Of a DNA stretch of 64,000 nucleotides, positions 47,981 through 56,063 are shown one piece after another. Source of the stretch: Candidatus Saccharimonadota bacterium (GTDB taxonomy: Bacteria; Patescibacteriota; Saccharimonadia; Saccharimonadales; Saccharimonadaceae); NCBI GenBank assembly GCA_017404935.1, contig JAFRBI010000007.1, positions 1 through 64,000 on the forward strand, given 5' to 3'. Positions within the stretch are counted from its first letter, which is position 1; every line of letters begins with the position of its first letter. Under the pieces are notes generated by a model that was not told the origin of the DNA, made no database searches, and saw only the letters and a program-made list of their open reading frames with translations. Both the position numbers and the translations under genes were made by a program.

Positions 47981-48237
47981 TTGACAGCCTCAAACTACTT
48001 ATGCTACAATAAAAGTGCAATAGTTTGATATTTTTACAATAAGGGTAGGATATTTTATATCGCAACGCGTATTTTGTCTAAAGCGTAAAAATGGCACCAG
48101 GATGGCGTCAGATGCGTTTTAGGCAGTTTACTTTGCGGTATCTACCTTGTAAAAGTGTCAGACTATTGCACCCATCGTGGTGCCATTTTTAGTTAGAGAG
48201 GCTAGATAGCACCAAATACAAAAATAAAGGAGACGAA
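47981..48237 (+). promoter_or_regulatory. Promoter and structured leader RNA of the DGR target
   Basis: TTGACA (47981-47986), 18 bp, TACAAT (48005-48010); transcription should begin near 48016. The leader is about 220 nt. Its first 25 bases (48015-48039) can pair with 48147-48171, the only differences being G-U type changes. A second pair, 48087-48099 with 48178-48190 (AAAAATGGCACCA and TGGTGCCATTTTT), interlocks with it (A-B-A'-B'). The second stem ends in T5 and could be a terminator or part of a pseudoknot. AAAGGAG precedes the ATG at 48238. Confidence 0.65.
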
Positions 48238-50274
48238 ATGTCCACTAGGGTCATACAAAAAATTATTCAATTTATTCATTTAGTGCTACACCGTGGTTTT
48301 GGAAGTTTTACTTCCAACCCGTATATATTTAAAATCAATAACATTGTGCCACGGTGTAGTGGCACCTTCATCAAAAGATGCAAGAATGTTAGAATTATCG
48401 GCATTACCGCTTCAACTGCTCTCGTTTTGCTCACCCTTGCCAGTGTTTTCCCGATTACCAAGACTGCCGATGATGCCGAAGGCACAGCTGGCGTAGTAGA
48501 AGTCCCAACCCTTACTATGACTACCGGCCAAGAAAACGCCAGTGTAGATGTTACTCCAACATCAGCTACTGGTACCTTTGCCACAAGTGCCACGGCAGAT
48601 GAAGCCAAATTCACTGTTCAAACTGATAATTACACCGGGTATACCCTAACCATCAAAGCAAACGACAACGCTGGCCAACTTACTAATAGTACTACCGGCG
48701 ATACTTTAGACTCTATTGCTGCTGCTACAGACCAGAGCACCTTCACTACCGGCTCAGCAGCCACTTATAATAATAAATGGGGTTACAAGCCAAGCAAATT
48801 TAATTCTACTGTCAACACTAACTACCTTCCAGCCCCTACTACTACCGCTAGTGTCCTAGATAAAACCACCATTGCCAACCCTACCGCCAACACTTATACC
48901 ATCGCTCTTGGCGCCCGCGTAGACTACACCAAGCCAGTAGGCACCTATAGTAGCACTTACACCCTTACTGCCGTAGCCAACCCAGTAGCCTACCATATCA
49001 GCTACTACGACGGCGTGAACACTGCCGTAATCGGCAACCAACAGAGCGAAACATCTACTGCCAGTATCACTGTTAATCCTACCTATACGTCCGGCTCTGC
49101 TCCAACTAGGAGCACCTACACCTTTAAGAGCTGGTGTCTTGGCACAGTCAATAGCACTACCACTTACAATACCAGCACCAAGACTTACAGCAACCAAGCC
49201 ACCGTTTGTACCGGTACAGAATATGCCACTGGTGCTACAATGCTCTTAGACCCAACTGTAGATAATACTAATATCAAGCTCTACGCTGTTTGGACACCTA
49301 CTACCTTTGACCAAGCTTACGCTGCCGCCAGCAAAACCAAAAATGCCACCACCAACCATTACCAGATGCAAGACATCAATAGTACTATTTGTAGCGCCGT
49401 TACAGTCAACCAATACGGCACCTTAACGGACAGCCGTGACAACCAAAACTATGTCGTAGGCAAGCTAGAAGATGGCCATTGCTGGCTAGCAGACAACCTC
49501 AACTTCGATGCCTACACCAACAGAAACAGCATCACCACCGCTAATACCAATGTAGACGCTACCTCCCTTACTAGCTTTAAGAGCGGCAACCGCTCCGCCG
49601 GCGTAAGATACGCCACTGCCGGCATCGCCAGCAGTTGGACCACTACTAACAGCTACACCCAGGCTATGATTAAGCGTGATGGCTCCTGTGACAGTAGCAA
49701 AAACTCCGCTTGGCAATGCCTCAGCCCATACCAAGGCGCTAGTTACACTTATAATACCGTCATAGACAAATACGGCTCAGACCCAGGGCAAAACGGCTCT
49801 GGTACCGCTACCACCACCTACAACATCGGCCCAGGTAGCTACAAGATTGGCACCTACTACAACTATTGTGCTGCTTCTGCCGGCAACTACTGCTATGATA
49901 GTAGTGGTACTAATGTCCCACCAACCACCAGCAAAGCAGACTACGATATCTGCCCAAAGGGCTGGCGAATTCCATCGGGCGGCGCTAGCGGTGAATATCA
50001 AGCCCTAGACAACGCCCTAAAGGCCAAATACCCAAGCACCTACCGCACTAGTACTAGCCCATATAGTATGCAGTCGATGCTCTCTACGCCGGTCTCCGGG
50101 AACTACTACAGCGGTACCGCTTGGAGGCAGGGTGTCAGCGGCTACTTCTGGTCATCTAATTACTATAGCGCGACGGGTGTGTACAGCATGGCCGTCTCTG
50201 GTACAGGGGTTTACCCCCAGAATAACCACTATCGCTACAACGGCCGCTCAGTACGCTGTATTGCCCAGTATTAG
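48238..50274 (+). CDS. DGR target: variable FISUMP-domain surface protein
   Basis: The 678-residue protein has a cytoplasmic N-terminus and one membrane helix (about 54-76), a beta-rich domain (TVQTDNYTGYTLTIKANDN), an InlB-like repeat ending in LYAVW, and a C-terminal FISUMP domain (HCWLADNLNFD, YNYCAASAGNYC, DICPKGWRIPSGG, FWSSNYYSA, RSVRCIAQY). The last 62 codons are the variable repeat. Compared with the template, 13 residues differ, and every one comes from template Asn or Met codons rich in A (N to Y, S, G, A, H, R; M to V). The variable face is thus the C-terminal ligand site of a lectin-like fold. Likely a surface binder whose specificity is rewritten. Confidence 0.93.
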   Translation: MSTRVIQKIIQFIHLVLHRGFGSFTSNPYIFKINNIVPRCSGTFIKRCKNVRIIGITASTALVLLTLASVFPITKTADDAEGTAGVVEVPTLTMTTGQENASVDVTPTSATGTFATSATADEAKFTVQTDNYTGYTLTIKANDNAGQLTNSTTGDTLDSIAAATDQSTFTTGSAATYNNKWGYKPSKFNSTVNTNYLPAPTTTASVLDKTTIANPTANTYTIALGARVDYTKPVGTYSSTYTLTAVANPVAYHISYYDGVNTAVIGNQQSETSTASITVNPTYTSGSAPTRSTYTFKSWCLGTVNSTTTYNTSTKTYSNQATVCTGTEYATGATMLLDPTVDNTNIKLYAVWTPTTFDQAYAAASKTKNATTNHYQMQDINSTICSAVTVNQYGTLTDSRDNQNYVVGKLEDGHCWLADNLNFDAYTNRNSITTANTNVDATSLTSFKSGNRSAGVRYATAGIASSWTTTNSYTQAMIKRDGSCDSSKNSAWQCLSPYQGASYTYNTVIDKYGSDPGQNGSGTATTTYNIGPGSYKIGTYYNYCAASAGNYCYDSSGTNVPPTTSKADYDICPKGWRIPSGGASGEYQALDNALKAKYPSTYRTSTSPYSMQSMLSTPVSGNYYSGTAWRQGVSGYFWSSNYYSATGVYSMAVSGTGVYPQNNHYRYNGRSVRCIAQY

Positions 50275-50291
50275 AGAGTTTTTCTCTCACG
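50081..50291 (+). repeat. DGR variable repeat (VR)
   Basis: It covers the last 62 codons of the target and 17 bases beyond the stop. Over the aligned region there are 18 substitutions against the TR, all at adenines of the TR (8 A-to-G, 6 A-to-T, 4 A-to-C), giving 13 amino-acid changes and one silent change. The last 53 bases are identical to the TR and should contain the initiation of mutagenic homology. A GAGAG-T5-CTCTC hairpin lies just after the stop codon, as is usual downstream of VRs. Confidence 0.95.
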
Positions 50292-50342
50292 TCCTCTTCG
50301 GAATAGACTAAGGCAAGCCCAGCTTGCCGGGAAAGAACCACC

Positions 50343-51326
50343 ATGACAGAAAAGAATAAAAATAAGAATTCAAAGAAAACTAAGGAAGATCCACCACTTT
50401 TGGCAGCTCTCGACGCCATGGCGGAGAGAGATGCCAAAAGCCCAGGGGTAAAAAATGTTCCTAATGAAATGATGGAAATTGTGGCGCACGCCGTCCCAGT
50501 GAGAAAAAAGCTAAAAAAGGTATTTACAGATGAAGAAATCGCCAAATTTTTGGATGAAAAAATTAGTCAAGAAGCCCGTGCTAAGTTTAAAGATGAGGTC
50601 AAGCGTATCAAGCGGAGGGTGTTAGATCTGGAGGCCACCAACCGCACCCAGCTAATTTTCTACAAAAGTTCCGAAAACGGGGATTTTTATAAGGCCCTCG
50701 ATACTTCTGCACTTTACTATGCTCACCGTTTGGCTCAGTTGATGGGTAGAAAATGTAATGTCATGATAGACAAGGACAGATTCTTAAAAGCCGACTTTGT
50801 GGCCAGTATCTCTGGTGGTATCGACAAGTTTACTAAACAATACAAAGAGTTAGAAGGTTTAGAACCAGAGGTTACTCTAGACGGAATTTACATCTTTCCC
50901 TTAAAAGAGCCGATTACTGACGAAGAGTATCAAATGCTTCGTCAAACTGAAAAGACTAGACAGGAGCGAGTACATAACATTTTAAAACCCAAAAATATGT
51001 CGCCAGCGGTTTATCAGCAGATTTTAATGATTATTCGCCAACTCGCACCAAAATCCGAGAAGTTAAAGGACGAATCTATTAACTACCGAATATTTGGTAC
51101 TGAAATGCTAATGAATTTGCGCAACATTATGGCGATTTATTCAGATTATTCTAATGGAACCTATGACACTTCAGAAGCTGGCAGGATGATTCTTGCCGAA
51201 ACTGGCCGCATTAAAGCCACCCTCGTGATTCTTGGCGAAACCAGAAAATGGGGTGCGGTACCACTAGCTTCCGCCGGTAATAATATTGAGATTTTAGAAA
51301 AGGTTATTAATAAAGATCTATGCTAG
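50343..51326 (+). CDS. DGR accessory protein, apparent MutS-like/Avd-like fusion
   Basis: The 327-residue protein is basic. Residues about 97-190 (TQLIFYKSSENGDFYKALDT and onward) resemble MutS domain I (the F-x-x-x-G-D-F-Y mismatch-binding start). The C-terminal 110 residues (from SPAVYQQILMIIRQLAP) form four amphipathic helices like Avd, the barrel protein that binds RT and template RNA. MutS-like proteins and Avd are both known DGR accessory types. The gene sits between VR and RT and overlaps the RT gene by seven bases, so the two should be made together. A GGCAAGC/GCTTGCC hairpin lies before it. Confidence 0.65.
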   Translation: MTEKNKNKNSKKTKEDPPLLAALDAMAERDAKSPGVKNVPNEMMEIVAHAVPVRKKLKKVFTDEEIAKFLDEKISQEARAKFKDEVKRIKRRVLDLEATNRTQLIFYKSSENGDFYKALDTSALYYAHRLAQLMGRKCNVMIDKDRFLKADFVASISGGIDKFTKQYKELEGLEPEVTLDGIYIFPLKEPITDEEYQMLRQTEKTRQERVHNILKPKNMSPAVYQQILMIIRQLAPKSEKLKDESINYRIFGTEMLMNLRNIMAIYSDYSNGTYDTSEAGRMILAETGRIKATLVILGETRKWGAVPLASAGNNIEILEKVINKDLC

Positions 51327-52483
51327 ATTTTTTTGGCCTGATTGAAAAAGAGTCGAGTTTAGAGATGAGAGAGTGGTTAAAAGATCCCAAGAATATGTTG
51401 CTTGCTGAGCTTTTTATTGCCGAAAGGGAGGCTAGAAAAGGTGGCAAACGCAAAACCGAAGATTGCCATAAGTTTGAGGCCAACCTAATGGAAAATTTAA
51501 TAAGGTTGCGAGATGATCTGTGGAATTATTCCTATCTGCCCAGTCGCGGGGCTGTACATGTAGTCAAAGTACCAGTGGTGCGCGAGATTTTTGCTGCACC
51601 ATTTAGAGATAGAATTATTCACCACTGGATTGTTTCGCAACTATCGCCGTGGTGGGAAAAACGCTTATCTCCTAGGTCTTGTAGCTGCCGCGTGGGGATG
51701 GGCACTTCCTATGGCATTCAACTTTTAAAAGATGAGATTCGTAAGGTTTCTAGGAACTACACTAGAGAAACCGTGATTTTAAAGTTTGATATCAAGGGAT
51801 ATTTTATGCATATTCGGCGAGACATCTTATTTAAACGCGTAAAGTGGGGACTAGACCGGCAATTTGCTGGGCATCTAGATGACAAACGCTATAAGTTGCT
51901 TCGCCACGCTATTAAAGCAGTTATTTTCGATGAACCAACCAAAAATGTAATTTTGCAGGGCGAATATGAAGATTGGCGGAAAGTCCCTCTAGACAAGAGC
52001 CTGTTTGCCGCTGGGCCCTTATGCGGTATTGTGATTGGCAATCTCACTTCGCAATTTTTTTCAAACATTTACTTGGATGCCCTAGATAGGTTTATTGTTT
52101 TTGATTTGGGTTACAAACATTATGTGCGTTATGTGGATGATTTTTGTATTGTGGTCCCAAAATCCGAAAAATCTCAAGTTTTGGCCGATGCTACCAGAAT
52201 AGAAACGCTTCTAAACGGTTTAGGGCTGTTTTTGAATCCGTACAAAACCAAGGCCTTAGAAAGCTGGCAAGGCGTGCCATTTTTGGGCTATGTGGTGCGG
52301 AATAATGTGGTAATGCCAGGAAAAAGAATTGTGAAGAACTTTCACAATGCCGCCCGCAAAGTGGAAATGGGAGTAAAAGATACTGATGTCTTAGTGTCTT
52401 ATCTCGGTATGATGAAGCATTATAATGCTGGCAAAGTATGTATCGATGTATTTAATAGAGTAGGATGGGATTACTCATTTTAA
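51320..52483 (+). CDS. DGR reverse transcriptase
   Basis: The 387-residue protein has RT motifs in order: LPSRGAVHVVKVPVVREIFAAP region, RDRIIHHWI, the catalytic Asp in ILKFDIKGYFMHI, the DGR-type GNLTSQFFSNIYL (SQ in place of the QG of retroviral and group II RTs), the metal site YVRYVDDF and FLGYVVRNN. It copies TR RNA into cDNA with A misreading and feeds it into VR. It ends directly before a two-way terminator-like hairpin. Confidence 0.95.
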   Translation: MLDFFGLIEKESSLEMREWLKDPKNMLLAELFIAEREARKGGKRKTEDCHKFEANLMENLIRLRDDLWNYSYLPSRGAVHVVKVPVVREIFAAPFRDRIIHHWIVSQLSPWWEKRLSPRSCSCRVGMGTSYGIQLLKDEIRKVSRNYTRETVILKFDIKGYFMHIRRDILFKRVKWGLDRQFAGHLDDKRYKLLRHAIKAVIFDEPTKNVILQGEYEDWRKVPLDKSLFAAGPLCGIVIGNLTSQFFSNIYLDALDRFIVFDLGYKHYVRYVDDFCIVVPKSEKSQVLADATRIETLLNGLGLFLNPYKTKALESWQGVPFLGYVVRNNVVMPGKRIVKNFHNAARKVEMGVKDTDVLVSYLGMMKHYNAGKVCIDVFNRVGWDYSF

Positions 52484-52490
52484 TTTTTGG

Positions 52491-52514
52491 GGCCTATGTC
52501 TCCGCAAATAGGCC
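52491..52514. terminator. Two-way hairpin between RT gene and TR
   Basis: GGCCTAT and ATAGGCC flank a 10-base loop. It is followed by GTTTTC on the plus strand and CCCCAAAAATT-type sequence on the minus strand, so it can end both the RT mRNA and the TR RNA. Confidence 0.55.
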
Positions 52515-52546
52515 GTTTTCGAAGAAACCATCACTTTTTGAAAGGG

Positions 52547-52757
52547 CGTGAGAGAAAAACTCTCTAATACTGGGCAATACAGCGTACTGAGTTGCCGTTG
52601 TTGCGATTGTTGTTATTCTGGGGGTTAACCCCTGTACCATTGACGTTCATGTTGTACATATTCGTCGCGCTATAGTAATTAGATGACCAGAAGTTGCCGT
52701 TGACACCCTGCCTCCAAGCGGTACCGCTGTTGTAGTTCCCGGAGACTGGCGTAGAGA
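52547..52757 (-). repeat. DGR template repeat (TR)
   Basis: Read on the minus strand it matches VR over 211 bp. In it the variable codons are AAC, AAT or ATG, which when mutated at A give many residues but no stop codon. It is rich in adjacent Asn codons (PQNNNNRNNGNS). A 96-residue frame through it (52564-52854) is a by-product. Confidence 0.95.
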
Positions 52758-52992
52758 TTGAGTGGCGGCAACCTCCGCAAGATACAACAATCGTAGACGT
52801 TTTTACAGGTGTGGTTTGTTTGCACGCTTTGCTTTCATGCGGCTCTTTTGGCACCTTGGCGCCAAAAGATTATCATACTCTACCTTTCGGCAAAGTACAC
52901 ACCTTGTCCTCCCTTGTCAAAGTGCGGGACCAATAAGATAAAACCGTAATTTACAGTCTCACTAGTCCGAGGTTCTCCGTGATTTTATTATA
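52758..52992 (-). ncRNA. Leader and promoter of the DGR template RNA
   Basis: A minus-strand TATAAT at 52987-52992 would start an RNA near 52979 that runs through about 220 nt of leader into TR and stops near 52491. The leader has a strong hairpin around 52846-52871 (CTTTTGGC(G)CC paired with GGTGCCAAAAG). DGR template RNAs need flanking structure to prime reverse transcription, so this is the likely place. The -35 region (AGAGGG) is weak. Confidence 0.6.
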
Positions 52993-53035
52993 CCCCTTGC
53001 CAAACTCCACCCTCTGTGATATAATACACTACAAT

Positions 53036-53254
53036 ATGGCTATAAAAGTTACAAGAAAAGATCAGGGTGAGGCAAACGAAAATATCATTCGTCGTTTTAA
53101 TCGTAAAGTCCTTCAGGGCGGTATTATGCCTCTCAAGAAATCCCAGATGCGTTTTTCAAAGCCTATCTCTAAGCGTGAGAGAAGAGCCAAAGCTATCGTT
53201 AGAGAAGCTCGTAAAGCTGAGAAAACCGAGCGCATCAAACTCGGGTTGAGATAA
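53036..53254 (+). CDS. rpsU: Small ribosomal subunit protein bS21
   Basis: The 72-residue basic protein MAIKVTRKDQGEANENIIRR continues with FNRKVLQGGIM and a Lys/Arg tail, as in bS21. The start is placed at 53036 because TTGCCA (52997-53002), 17 bp and TATAAT (53020-53025) lead to it with a 10-base gap. Its promoter is back to back with that of the DGR template RNA. Confidence 0.88.
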   Translation: MAIKVTRKDQGEANENIIRRFNRKVLQGGIMPLKKSQMRFSKPISKRERRAKAIVREARKAEKTERIKLGLR

Positions 53255-53260
53255 ACAAGA

Positions 53261-53352
53261 CACCGACGGGTGACAGGCCTGGAGGGGGACCCCCAAAAAT
53301 GCATGTGTCATTTTTGGGGGAGGAAAAGGCCTGGCAGGACCCGTCGGGTTTT
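53261..53352 (+). terminator. Nested hairpin terminator
   Basis: The outer arms CACCGACGGGT/ACCCGTCGGGT and inner arms AGGCCTGG, then CCCCCAAAAATG/CATTTTTGGGGG-like stem make a long nested hairpin, followed by TTTTTAT. The plan (host-side outer stem, GC-rich inside) is like the palindromic elements elsewhere in the window. Confidence 0.75.
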
Positions 53353-53369
53353 TATGTTATAATAAGACT

Positions 53370-53963
53370 ATGATTATACTATTTGGTTTAGCTGGCACCG
53401 GCAAGGGCACTCAGGCAAAAGCCTTATCTGAATTTTTTGGGTGGCGTACGTTTTCGGTGGGGCAAGTTATCAGAGATACCGGCAAATATAACGACACTAC
53501 TAACGCTGGCGGTCTTATTCCAGATGACGACGTCATCAAACTAATGACCGAGCAGATTGAAAAAGCCACTGCCGAAGGTTTTAACATTATTCTAGATGGC
53601 TATCCGCGCACCGAATACCAAGCCAAATGGCTAATGGAACACATGCGAGACGACATCGAAGGTGCCATCATCTTAGAAGTTCCAAAAGAAGAATTATACG
53701 AGCGTCTAGAGCTCCGCGGCAGAGAAGACGACAAGTCAAAAGAGGCCATCGATCGCCGCTGGGACATTTTTGAACAAAATATTTACCCAATTTTAGAGCA
53801 GTTAAAACAGCACAACATCCCTGTTAAAAAAGTAGATGGCGTCGGCGCAGTAGAAGACGTCACCAATCGTTTGATCAAAACAGTTGAAGAATTAAACCCT
53901 AATGCCACCGAGCAAAAAGACGACGTCAACGGGGAAGAAATCGAAAAAAGCTACGGAGAATAA
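53370..53963 (+). CDS. adk: Adenylate kinase
   Basis: The 197-residue protein has the P-loop GLAGTGKGTQ, DGYPRTEYQ and RREDDKSKEAIDRRWDIF-type lid and substrate sites (ELRGREDD, RR). The lid is short. TATAAT at 53358-53363 ends six bases before the ATG. An acidic tail follows the core. It interconverts AMP, ADP and ATP, here possibly with salvaged nucleotides. The map gene follows one base after the stop. Confidence 0.9.
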   Translation: MIILFGLAGTGKGTQAKALSEFFGWRTFSVGQVIRDTGKYNDTTNAGGLIPDDDVIKLMTEQIEKATAEGFNIILDGYPRTEYQAKWLMEHMRDDIEGAIILEVPKEELYERLELRGREDDKSKEAIDRRWDIFEQNIYPILEQLKQHNIPVKKVDGVGAVEDVTNRLIKTVEELNPNATEQKDDVNGEEIEKSYGE

Positions 53964-53964
53964 G

Positions 53965-54741
53965 ATGCTAAATGTCACAAATTCCACACCTAAAGAATTA
54001 GAAGAAAAAATCACCGCCATGAGGGAAGGTGGCAAAATCTTAGGCACGCTCTTAAGAGACCTCAAAAATCACGTCAAACCTGGTATGACCGGCAAAGAAA
54101 TAGATGCCTGGGTCAGAAAAGAAATCGTAAAACGTGGGGCAAAGGTGGCCTACGATATGCTAGACGACGAATTTCCAGGGGCAATTTGTATTTCTGTTAA
54201 TGATGAGCTCGTTCATGGCGCGCCAAAAGATATCGAATTAGAAGAAGGCGACAAAGTTAGTTTTGACCTAGATATATATTATAAGGGTTTTTTCACCGAT
54301 TCTGCCTTTACCATGCTGGTAGGGAACAAGGGAAGCCAAGCCGTCAAAAATATGATTAAAGTTACCGAATCTTCTATGTATGAAGGTATCGAGCAGGTCA
54401 AACCCGGCGCTCACATTGGTGATATCAGCCAGGCTGTTGAAAAAGTTCTAAGAAAAGGCCATCTTGGCGTCATCGAAAATTACGTTGGTCACGGCATTGA
54501 CAAAAAGATGCACGATCGCCCAGAGGTGCCAAACTATGGCAAAAAAGGCCACGGCTACAAACTGGAAGAAGGCGATACCATCTGTATTGAGCCAATGTCT
54601 TGTCTCGGAAAGCCTGCCAATTATGTAGATAAAGATGACAACTGGACTGCCAAGATGAAAGATGGTTCTATTGCTTGCCACTGCGAGCACACGGTGCTTG
54701 TAACCAAAGACGGTTATGAAATCTTAACATTACCAGAATAA
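53965..54741 (+). CDS. map: Methionine aminopeptidase, type I
   Basis: The start at 53965 follows the adk stop by one base; the longer frame to 53902 only runs into adk. Metal-binding residues are seen in DLDIYYKGFFTDSAF (two Asp), YVGHGIDKKMHDRP (His), CIEPMS (Glu) and CHCEHTVLV (Glu). It removes the initiator Met from new proteins. 258 residues fit the family. Confidence 0.95.
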   Translation: MLNVTNSTPKELEEKITAMREGGKILGTLLRDLKNHVKPGMTGKEIDAWVRKEIVKRGAKVAYDMLDDEFPGAICISVNDELVHGAPKDIELEEGDKVSFDLDIYYKGFFTDSAFTMLVGNKGSQAVKNMIKVTESSMYEGIEQVKPGAHIGDISQAVEKVLRKGHLGVIENYVGHGIDKKMHDRPEVPNYGKKGHGYKLEEGDTICIEPMSCLGKPANYVDKDDNWTAKMKDGSIACHCEHTVLVTKDGYEILTLPE

Positions 54742-54758
54742 TGTGTTAAAATAAAATT

Positions 54759-56000
54759 ATGGAAGCAAAGTCTGATTTTGTTACAGGTCTTGATGTTGGC
54801 ACCGAAAACGTCCGTGCTGTCATCGGCACTTTGAAAGATGGCAAACTCGCTGTCTATGGTTATAACGAAGGCAAAAACGCCGGCATGCGAAAAGGCGTTC
54901 CAGCTAATCTTAACGGTCCTGCTCGCTCTATTGATATTATGCTCGGCGAAGCCGAACGTATGGGCGACTACGATGTCCGCTCTGCCTATGTTTCTATTAA
55001 TGGTTCGCAGATTTTATCTACCAAAACCGAAGGTATGATTGCTGTTGCTGCCACCACCGAGCACGAAATTGACGAAAATGACTTAGACCGCGTAGAGGAT
55101 GTCGCTGTTACTGGTCGTATTCCAGCCAACCGTGATGTTCTTGATGTAATTCCTCTGGAGTATGCTATTGATGGCCAGGCTGGCATCAAAGATCCACTCG
55201 GAATGAGTGGCGCCAGGCTAGAAATGCGCGCCAATGTGATCTCTGCGCTTACTTCAAATTGTGATAACTTAAGAAAAGCCACCGAGCACGCCGAAGTTAC
55301 CGCCTCTAGATTGGTTCCATCTGTCGTCGCTGCTGCCAAGGCTGTTCTTACCGAAAAGCAAAAAGAAAACGGCGTTGCTGTTATTGACATGGGTGCTGCC
55401 ACTACCTCTGTGGCTGTTTACGAAGAAGGCGATTTACAATATGTTGGCGTAGTGCCAGCTGGCTCTAACAATATCACTAATGACCTTGCGATTTTACTTG
55501 CTATCGACCCAGATATGGCCGAAGAAATCAAAACCCGTTTTGTCACCGGCGATTTTAACAGTGAAAAGTCCCCGGTTATCAAAATCGGTAAAGAAAAAGG
55601 CCACGAAAGAAATTTCGAAAGAAAAGAAGTAGATGTTGTTGTAAAAGCCAGATTAGAAGAAATCTTTGGCGAAATCAGAAAGAAGCTAAAAGCTGCCAAA
55701 TATGATCAGCGACTACCAGAAGGCATTGTCTTGACCGGTGGTGGCGCTAGAATGCGCGACATCGAGCTCTTTGCCAAAAAGGCTCTAGAAGCATCTGTGA
55801 GAATTGGTATTCCACAAAATCTCGCCGGCGTGTCCGAAGCCGTCGAACGTCCAGAATTTGCTGCTGCTGTAGGTTTAGCTATGATGGCTGCCGAAGACCA
55901 AGCCTACTCCATCAGCACCCCTCAAAAGTCTGCCAAAAAGTCCAAAAAAGCCAAAAAACAAGGTCCAGGTTTCTTGAAAAAAATCTTTTCCAAGTTTTAA
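54759..56000 (+). CDS. ftsA: Cell division protein FtsA
   Basis: The actin-like ATPase has GLDVGTENVRAVIG (phosphate 1), the inserted 1C domain, VAVIDMGAATTSVAVY (phosphate 2) and VLTGGGARM (adenosine motif). The tail ends in a basic amphipathic helix (GFLKKIFSKF) that anchors it to the membrane. TAAAAT at 54747-54752 ends six bases before the ATG. It lies before ftsZ with a 63-base gap. Confidence 0.95.
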   Translation: MEAKSDFVTGLDVGTENVRAVIGTLKDGKLAVYGYNEGKNAGMRKGVPANLNGPARSIDIMLGEAERMGDYDVRSAYVSINGSQILSTKTEGMIAVAATTEHEIDENDLDRVEDVAVTGRIPANRDVLDVIPLEYAIDGQAGIKDPLGMSGARLEMRANVISALTSNCDNLRKATEHAEVTASRLVPSVVAAAKAVLTEKQKENGVAVIDMGAATTSVAVYEEGDLQYVGVVPAGSNNITNDLAILLAIDPDMAEEIKTRFVTGDFNSEKSPVIKIGKEKGHERNFERKEVDVVVKARLEEIFGEIRKKLKAAKYDQRLPEGIVLTGGGARMRDIELFAKKALEASVRIGIPQNLAGVSEAVERPEFAAAVGLAMMAAEDQAYSISTPQKSAKKSKKAKKQGPGFLKKIFSKF

Positions 56001-56063
56001 CCCTTGAAAAATTTTCGTTTTAGGTGTATTATTTATCTAAATACATAAAAAGCGAGGATTATT

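Larger units (their letters stand above)
48238..52992 (+). mobile_element. Complete diversity-generating retroelement (DGR)
   Basis: Order: target gene with VR, accessory gene, reverse transcriptase gene (all plus strand), then TR with its own RNA leader on the minus strand. VR and TR are 211 bp each and collinear. All mismatches in the core are at template A. The strands of RT and TR point toward each other, and a two-way hairpin at 52491-52514 separates them. Confidence 0.93.

Noticed and set aside
52564-52854. 96-residue minus-strand frame through the template repeat
   Set aside because: It starts with GTG within a hairpin, without ribosome binding site. It is open only because TR mirrors the coding end of the target gene.
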